A DNA stretch of 18,813 nt from an uncultured Rubrivivax sp. (GTDB taxonomy: Bacteria > Pseudomonadota > Gammaproteobacteria > Burkholderiales > Burkholderiaceae_C): assembly GCA_937975735.1 (NCBI GenBank), contig CALJUI010000232.1, positions 1 to 18,813 on the forward strand, given 5' to 3'. A program made the position numbers and the translations under genes. Shown here piece after piece: positions 14,054 through 18,813 of this stretch. The number at the start of each line of letters is the position of its first letter. Within the stretch, counting starts at the first letter, position 1. Below the pieces are notes generated by a model that saw only the letters and a list, made by a program, of their open reading frames with translations, searched no databases and had not been told where the DNA came from.

Positions 14054-16218
14054 AGCACCCGCTCGGCGATCAGCGTCGGCTTGTCGATCGCATAGCCCTG
14101 CGCGTAGTCCAGGCCGAGACGCTGCACCGCCTGGCGGATGCCGTCGGACTCGACCCACTCGGCGATCGTCGGGATGCCGATCGCGCGGCCGACCGAGTTG
14201 ATCGCGTCGACCATCGCACGGTCGACGTCGTCGGTGAGGATGTCGCGCACGAAGCTGCCGTCGACCTTGAGGAAGTCGACCGGCAGCGTCTTCAGGTAGC
14301 CGAACGAGCTCAGCCCCGAGCCGAAGTCGTCGAGCGCGAACAGGCAGCCCAGCTCGCGCAGCTGGCGCATGAACTGCAGCGCCTGGCCGACGTGGGCGAT
14401 CGCCGCCGTCTCGGTGATCTCGATGCAGAAGGTGCCCGGTGCGATGCCGGCCTCGCGCAGCGTGCGGCAGGCGAACTCGCGGAACCCCGTGTCGCCGAGC
14501 GAGGTGCCCGAGACGTTGATCGCGACGATGTTCGACCGTGTCGCGCTCAGCCGGCCGGCGCGGATGTGCGCGCAGGTGGTCTCGAGCACCCAGCGGTCGA
14601 GCTTGCCCGACATCATGTTGTAGCGAACGGCTGCGGCGATGACCGGCCCGATCGGCACCAGCCGGCCCTCCGGGTCGGCCATGCGCAGCAGCACCTCCTG
14701 GTAGCGCTGCACGGCCAGCCCGGGTCGCAGGGCTTCGGCGCTCTGCACCGCAAGCGACATGCGGCCCTCGGCCAGCGCCGTGTTGATGCGCTCGACCCAG
14801 CCCATGTCGTCGCGCCGGCGGTCGAGTTCGCCGTCGCCGGCGCTGAAGGCCTGGACCCGGTTGCGGCCGGCGTCCTTGGCCGCGTAGCAGGCCATGTCGG
14901 CGGCCGACATCAGCGCGGCGACGCTCTCGCTTTCGGCGCCGACGGTGACGATGCCGATGCTGACGCCGACCTCGAACACGCGCTGGCGCCAGACGAACCG
15001 GAACGCAGCCACGGCCTGCAGCAGCTTGTCGGCGATCTCGGCGGTGCGGCCCTCGTCGCAGTTGTAGACGAGCACGCCGAACTCGTCGCCGCCCAGGCGC
15101 GCGAGCGTGTCGCTGGCGCGCAGCGACTGGCGCAGCACCTGGCCGAGCTGGCGCAGGAGCTCGTCGCCGGCCTGGTGGCCGCAGGTGTCGTTGACGACCT
15201 TGAACTGGTCCAGGTCGAGGAACATCAGCCCGTGCGTCGACCCGTCGGACTGCGCCGAGGCCAGCAGCGCGCCGAGCCGCTGCTCGAACTCGGGCCGGTT
15301 CATCAGCCCGGTCAGGTCGTCGTGGCTGGCGAGGTAGGCCAGGTCGCTGGTGAGACGGCGCGACCTTCGGTTGTCGGCGACGACGAACAGGCCCATCGTG
15401 ACCAGGCCGGCCAGCGTCAGCCCCAGCACTGCGAGCAGCACGGCGCGGCGCTGATCCTCGGCGAGCGCCTCCACCGGCGCCAGCGGCACCTGCACCTCGA
15501 CCGCGCCGAGCAGCTGATAGCGCTTCCACTGCTTGCCGACCTCGAGGCCGGCCTGTTGGCGGTGGGCGCGCACCGCCGCGCTCGACTCGCTGCGGTTGTG
15601 GCACTCCACGCAACTCGCGGCGTTGCCGGGATCGGCGCGCAGGTAGCGCAGCGTCGACTGGCCGTCGACCGGTTCCACGCGCCAGGCCGGCTTCCAGTCG
15701 ACGGGGCCGGCCGGGCTCGCAGGCTCCTGGGCCTCCAGCTCGCGCCAGGCCCAGCGCTGGAAGTCGTCGCGCAGGTGCTGGCCCTGGCCCAGGTTCCACT
15801 TGCTGACGAGGCCGAACCGGTACAGGCCGGCGCTGTCGGCGCTGGCGCGCTCGCCGGTCAGTTTCAGGAACTGCGCCGGCAGAGGCACGTTGCCCGGCTC
15901 GCCGCTGTAGGTCTCGCTGGCCATGCCGCGGCCGTCGCCCGCGAGCTTGTTGGCGACGTGCTCGGCATAGACCGAGCGGGCCGCCGTGGCGTGGCGGGCG
16001 ACGACCTCGGCCAGCGTCAGCGCCTTGTACTCGATGAGGGACTGCTGGCCTCGGTCGACGAGGAACCAGGTCACGGCCGCCACCGCGAGCAGCAGCGTCA
16101 GTGCACCGCCGATCAGGTTGCGACGCAATGCGCCGCCCAGGCTCCGGGCCTGGGCGTACGGCGCCCGGCCATGGCACGCTGGCGCCGCGGCGTCGGCGGC
16201 AGGCGTCGGGGGCGTCAT
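14041..16218 (-). CDS. Membrane GGDEF-EAL protein with periplasmic c-type haem (DUF3365/Tll0287-like) sensor
   Basis: A 725-residue c-di-GMP signalling protein. Membrane helix 1 (about 35-55) and helix 2 (about 258-280) flank a periplasmic domain of about 200 residues carrying CVECH (203-207), a CxxCH haem-attachment site, in a DUF3365-like context (LVSKWNLGQGQHLRDDFQRW ahead of it). A GGDEF domain follows with intact GGDEF (376-380) and an I-site RASD five residues before it. The EAL domain reads EVL at 508-510 but keeps the metal and catalytic residues (NVSG, ITETA, DDFGSG, LKVDGSF, AEWVES), so phosphodiesterase activity is likely. I chose the ATG at 16218; the frame is open to 16323, but that extension has no family look and would run into the gloB promoter. 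No clear Shine-Dalgarno sequence is present. Confidence 0.93.
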   Translation of the reverse strand: MTPPTPAADAAAPACHGRAPYAQARSLGGALRRNLIGGALTLLLAVAAVTWFLVDRGQQSLIEYKALTLAEVVARHATAARSVYAEHVANKLAGDGRGMASETYSGEPGNVPLPAQFLKLTGERASADSAGLYRFGLVSKWNLGQGQHLRDDFQRWAWRELEAQEPASPAGPVDWKPAWRVEPVDGQSTLRYLRADPGNAASCVECHNRSESSAAVRAHRQQAGLEVGKQWKRYQLLGAVEVQVPLAPVEALAEDQRRAVLLAVLGLTLAGLVTMGLFVVADNRRSRRLTSDLAYLASHDDLTGLMNRPEFEQRLGALLASAQSDGSTHGLMFLDLDQFKVVNDTCGHQAGDELLRQLGQVLRQSLRASDTLARLGGDEFGVLVYNCDEGRTAEIADKLLQAVAAFRFVWRQRVFEVGVSIGIVTVGAESESVAALMSAADMACYAAKDAGRNRVQAFSAGDGELDRRRDDMGWVERINTALAEGRMSLAVQSAEALRPGLAVQRYQEVLLRMADPEGRLVPIGPVIAAAVRYNMMSGKLDRWVLETTCAHIRAGRLSATRSNIVAINVSGTSLGDTGFREFACRTLREAGIAPGTFCIEITETAAIAHVGQALQFMRQLRELGCLFALDDFGSGLSSFGYLKTLPVDFLKVDGSFVRDILTDDVDRAMVDAINSVGRAIGIPTIAEWVESDGIRQAVQRLGLDYAQGYAIDKPTLIAERVLAPA

Positions 16219-16326
16219 GGCAAGGCGGCGACCGGTGTCGCGAACGGCGGCATGGTCGCGATATCGGCCGCGCCGCCGCAAGATGAAGGGCGGCTTCGGC
16301 CGGGCGCGCCGGGCCCGTCGCATTCC

Positions 16327-16332
16327 TACAAT
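16327..16332 (+). promoter_or_regulatory. -10 element of the gloB-like gene
   Basis: TACAAT matches the -10 consensus at five of six positions. It would start transcription near 16339, about 22 bases before the ATG, leaving room for the AGGAG ribosome binding site (16351-16355). No good -35 is seen upstream, where the sequence is almost pure GC. Confidence 0.5.
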
Positions 16333-16361
16333 GTTCCCGTGACCCTGACGAGGAGCCCGCG

Positions 16362-17153
16362 ATGATCGTCGAGCGCATCTGGACCGGCAACGCCTACCGC
16401 AACTACAACTACCTGATCGCCTGCCCGGAGACCGGCGAGGCGCTGGCGATCGATCCGCTCGACCACGCGAAGTGCCTGGCTGCGGCGAAGGACAAGGGCT
16501 GGCAGATCACCCAGGTGCTCAACACCCACGAGCACCATGACCACACCGGTGGCAACGCGGCGGTGATCGCGGCCACCGGCGCGAAGCTGATCGCCCACCA
16601 CCGCGCCGGCGCCAGGATCGAAGGCGTCGACCGCGGCGTCAAGGCCGGCGACGTCGTCAAGGTCGGCCGGACCGTCGAACTCGAGTGCCTGGACACCCCC
16701 GGCCACACGATGTGCCACGTCTGCCTGCGCGCCCACGGTGACCGGCCGGCGCTGTTCTCCGGCGACACGCTGTTCAACGCCGGTGCCGGCAACTGCCACA
16801 ACGGCGGCAACGTCGAGGACCTGTACACGACCTTCGTCGAGCAGCTCGCGCGGCTGCCCGACGACACGCAGGTCTACCCCGGCCACGACTACATCGAGAA
16901 CAACCTGCGGTTCACGCTGGCGCGCGAACCCGACAACGCGGCCGCCCAGGCGCTGCTGCCCACCGTCGCGGCGCAGGACCCGGCGCGCGCGCTGGTCACG
17001 ACGCTCGGCCAGGAGAAGCAGGTCAACACCTTCCTGCGCCTGCGCAGCCCGACCGTGATCGCTGCGCTGCGCGAGGCCTACCCGGACCTGCCCGACGACC
17101 CCGACCCGAAGACCGTCTTCGTCAAGCTGCGCGAGCTGCGCAATCGTTGGTAG
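16362..17153 (+). CDS. gloB: Hydroxyacylglutathione hydrolase-like metallo-beta-lactamase fold protein (glyoxalase II)
   Basis: A 263-residue cytoplasmic hydrolase, the usual glyoxalase II length, which would release D-lactate and glutathione from S-lactoylglutathione in methylglyoxal detoxification. Metal ligands are seen in order: His56, His58, Asp60 and His61 (THEHHDHTGG), His115 (TPGHTMCHV), Asp135 (FSGDTLF) and His175 (YPGHDY). A C-terminal HAGH-type helical part ends in KLRELRNRW. After SGDTLF the usual GCGRxFEG loop reads NAGAGNCHNGG, so this is a divergent subgroup and the thioester substrate is less certain. The ATG has AGGAG six bases upstream. sbcB follows after 34 bases, perhaps with its own start of transcription. 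Confidence 0.87.
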   Translation: MIVERIWTGNAYRNYNYLIACPETGEALAIDPLDHAKCLAAAKDKGWQITQVLNTHEHHDHTGGNAAVIAATGAKLIAHHRAGARIEGVDRGVKAGDVVKVGRTVELECLDTPGHTMCHVCLRAHGDRPALFSGDTLFNAGAGNCHNGGNVEDLYTTFVEQLARLPDDTQVYPGHDYIENNLRFTLAREPDNAAAQALLPTVAAQDPARALVTTLGQEKQVNTFLRLRSPTVIAALREAYPDLPDDPDPKTVFVKLRELRNRW

Positions 17154-17187
17154 GTCGACCGGCGCCGGCTCGGTTATCGTCGCGCCG

Positions 17188-18615
17188 ATGGCCGAACCGA
17201 GCTTCTACTGGCACGACTACGAGACCTTCGGCGTGGTGCCCCGGCGCGACCGGCCGGCTCAGTTCGCCGGCGTGCGCACCGACCTCGAGCTCAACGAGAT
17301 CGAGCCACCGCTGGTGCAGTATTGCCAGCCCGCGCCGGACTTCCTGCCCGACCCCCAGAGCTGTCTGCTCACCGGCATCCTGCCGCAGACCTGCCTGGCC
17401 GAAGGCGTGCCCGAATACCGCTTCGCCGCGGCGATCGAGGCCGAACTCGCGCGGCCGGACACGATCGGCGTCGGCTACAACAGCATCCGCTTCGACGACG
17501 AGGTCACGCGCCACCTTTTCTGGCGCTGCCTGATCGACCCCTACGCGCGCGAATGGCAGAACGGCTGCAGCCGCTGGGACCTGCTCGACGTCGTGCGTGC
17601 CGCCTGGGCCTTGCGGCCCGAGGGCATCGCGTGGCCGGAGGTCGACGGCCGCGCCTCGTTCCGCCTCGAGCACCTGAGCGCGGCCAACCGGCTGGTGCAC
17701 GAGGCGGCGCATGACGCGCTGTCCGACGTGCGCGCGACGATCGCGCTGGCCCGGCGGGTCAAGTCGGCACAGCCCAAGCTGTGGGACTTCTGCCTGAAGC
17801 TGCGCCGCAAGGACGCGGTGCTGGCGGAGATCGGCGACGGCCGTCCCTTCGTGCACCTGTCGGGGCGCTATGCCGTAGAGCGCGGCTGCCTGGCGGTGGT
17901 CTGGCCGCTGGCGATGCACCCGGTCAACCGCAACGAGGTCATCGTCTGGGACCTGGCGCAGGACCCCGGTGCACTGGCCGCGATGGACGCCGCGGCGGTG
18001 CGCGAGCGGCTCTTCACCCGGGCCGACGAACTGGCCGACGGCACCGAGCGGCTGCCGATCAAGACGATCCACATCAACAAGTCGCCGATCGTGTTCGGCA
18101 ATCTGCGCGCGCTCGGGCCGGCAGCCGAGCGCTGGCGGGTCGACCTGGACCTCGCGCAGCGGCACGCCGAGATCGCGGCCCGTGTCGCGCCGTCGCTCGC
18201 CGGCCTGTGGCCCGAGGTCTTCGCGCGGCCGGCGCCTGAGCGTGCGCCCGACGTCGACGAGGACCTCTACGGCGGCTTCCTCGGCCACGCCGACCGCGGC
18301 CTGCTGCAGCGGCTGCGCGGCCTGACGCCGGAGGCGCTGGCCGAGCGCCGGCCGGCCTTCGACGACCCGCGCCTGGACGAGTTGCTGCTGCGCTACCGCG
18401 CCCGCAACCACCCGCAGACGCTGGACGCCGCCGACACCGAGCGCTGGCGGCAGCACTGCGTCGACCGCCTGCACCACGGCCAGGGCGGGGCGCTGACGCT
18501 GTCGGCCTTCGCCGAGCGCATCGACCAGCTCGCCGAAGGGGCCGACGAGCGCGGGCAGGAGATCCTGTCGGCGCTGGTCGACTACGCGGAGAGCGTGGCT
18601 CCCGACGACGCCTGA
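17188..18615 (+). CDS. sbcB: Exodeoxyribonuclease I
   Basis: A 475-residue single-strand-specific 3'-5' exonuclease, the same length as E. coli SbcB, acting in recombination and mismatch repair. The DEDDh catalytic set is present: Asp10 and Glu12 (WHDYETFG), Asp103 (GYNSIRFDDEVTRH), His175 and Asp180 (HDALSDVRA). The SH3-like and C-terminal helical regions follow, with the family segments LPIKTIHINKSPIVF and LYGGFLGHADRGLL, and LLLRYRARNHPQTL near the end. The ATG at 17188 has no Shine-Dalgarno sequence, and TTATCG (17174-17179) could be a -10 element placed for a leaderless message. It follows gloB on the same strand by 34 bases, and is convergent with the gene at the window's end. Confidence 0.95.
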   Translation: MAEPSFYWHDYETFGVVPRRDRPAQFAGVRTDLELNEIEPPLVQYCQPAPDFLPDPQSCLLTGILPQTCLAEGVPEYRFAAAIEAELARPDTIGVGYNSIRFDDEVTRHLFWRCLIDPYAREWQNGCSRWDLLDVVRAAWALRPEGIAWPEVDGRASFRLEHLSAANRLVHEAAHDALSDVRATIALARRVKSAQPKLWDFCLKLRRKDAVLAEIGDGRPFVHLSGRYAVERGCLAVVWPLAMHPVNRNEVIVWDLAQDPGALAAMDAAAVRERLFTRADELADGTERLPIKTIHINKSPIVFGNLRALGPAAERWRVDLDLAQRHAEIAARVAPSLAGLWPEVFARPAPERAPDVDEDLYGGFLGHADRGLLQRLRGLTPEALAERRPAFDDPRLDELLLRYRARNHPQTLDAADTERWRQHCVDRLHHGQGGALTLSAFAERIDQLAEGADERGQEILSALVDYAESVAPDDA

Positions 18616-18621
18616 GCCGGC

Positions 18622-18636
18622 CGCGGCACGTCCGCG
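18622..18636. terminator. Weak hairpin between convergent genes
   Basis: CGCGG (18622-18626) and CCGCG (18632-18636) form a five-base-pair stem with loop CACGT between the sbcB stop and the stop of the convergent gene. It is short and has no T-tract, so it could be chance. Confidence 0.2.
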
Positions 18637-18652
18637 ACCCGGCGGCGTGCAT

Positions 18653-18813
18653 TCATCCGACGGCGCGCCAGGCGTGGCGGTAAAGCGCCTCGTAGGCCGG
18701 CCGGCAGGCCTCGGCCACGCGCGCGGCGGCGGCGTCCAGCCGCGTCTCGCGCGGGCGCGGCGGCTCGAAGCCGGTCGACCGCCAGACCGCGGCGTACCAA
18801 TGCGGGGCCCAGA
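18653..18813 (-). CDS. Unidentified protein, C-terminal 52 residues
   Basis: The frame enters from beyond the right edge and ends at TGA 18655-18653. The readable tail starts WAPHWYAAVWRSTGFEPPRP and ends ALYRHAWRAVG. It has Trp, Tyr and His at sensible places and a helical, arginine-rich end, which looks like a real protein rather than an antisense shadow; the two other frames on this strand give only Arg/Pro/Ala-rich text. I do not recognise the family from this fragment. It is convergent with sbcB, 37 bases away. Confidence 0.6.
   Translation of the reverse strand, partial: WAPHWYAAVWRSTGFEPPRPRETRLDAAAARVAEACRPAYEALYRHAWRAVG

Noticed and set aside
16219..16323. 35-residue N-terminal extension of the GGDEF-EAL protein
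   Set aside because: The extension is Arg/Pro-rich, leaves too little room for its own promoter, and would begin next to the gloB -10 element. The inner ATG at 16218 gives a normal short cytoplasmic tail before the first helix.
14392..16365. 657-codon plus-strand open frame
   Set aside because: Antisense to the GGDEF-EAL gene; it lacks any motif and has the Ala/Val/Gln/His-rich composition of a shadow frame.
1..18813. Mobile elements, CRISPR arrays, tRNA or rRNA genes
   Set aside because: No transposase, integrase, direct-repeat array, cloverleaf or rRNA-like stretch was seen in a read through both strands; base composition is uniform across the window.

Overview
This is a GC-rich chromosomal window with dense, tightly packed genes on both strands and nothing that looks mobile. 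Its gene content points to a free-living betaproteobacterium of the order Burkholderiales: a Burkholderiales-type porin, a serC-serA pair, a phasin-like protein, a TRAP transporter, and -10 elements of the TACAAT type. This assignment is inference from gene content and composition, not from a marker gene.

Layout. Positions 1-1296 (minus) hold the start of an osmolyte ABC transporter operon: a proV-type ATPase with a TTG start, then the first codons of what is probably the permease proW. Upstream lies a 451-base spacer with a good minus-strand promoter, an overlapping operator-like palindrome and a leader rich in stem-loops. A general porin (1748-2734, plus) follows. Positions 2750-5785 (minus) are an overlapping serC-serA-enoyl-CoA hydratase-like operon. 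A phasin-like gene (5906-6589, plus) is divergent from serC.

Positions 6597-14027 are the most interesting block. A MurR/RpiR regulator (minus) is divergent from a compact plus-strand operon: TRAP small permease, TRAP large permease, TRAP binding protein, 2,3-diaminopropionate ammonia-lyase, an M20-type N-carbamoyl-amino-acid/allantoate amidohydrolase and an N-carbamoyl-D-amino-acid amidohydrolase. Gene junctions overlap or are very short. I infer a pathway that imports a carbamoylated (ureido) amino acid, strips the carbamoyl group with an L-type and a D-type amidohydrolase, and cleaves the resulting D- or L-2,3-diaminopropionate to pyruvate and ammonia. Half-sites of the form TGAAA/TTTCA in the divergent promoter region are a candidate operator for the regulator.

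Positions 14041-16218 (minus) encode a membrane GGDEF-EAL protein whose periplasmic domain carries a c-type haem motif (CVECH), probably a redox or ligand sensor for c-di-GMP turnover. It is divergent from a glyoxalase II-like hydrolase (16362-17153) followed by exonuclease I, sbcB (17188-18615). The window ends inside an unidentified minus-strand gene (18653-18813). Convergent gene ends at about 6592-6620 and 14031-14053 carry perfect GC-rich hairpins without a T-tract.
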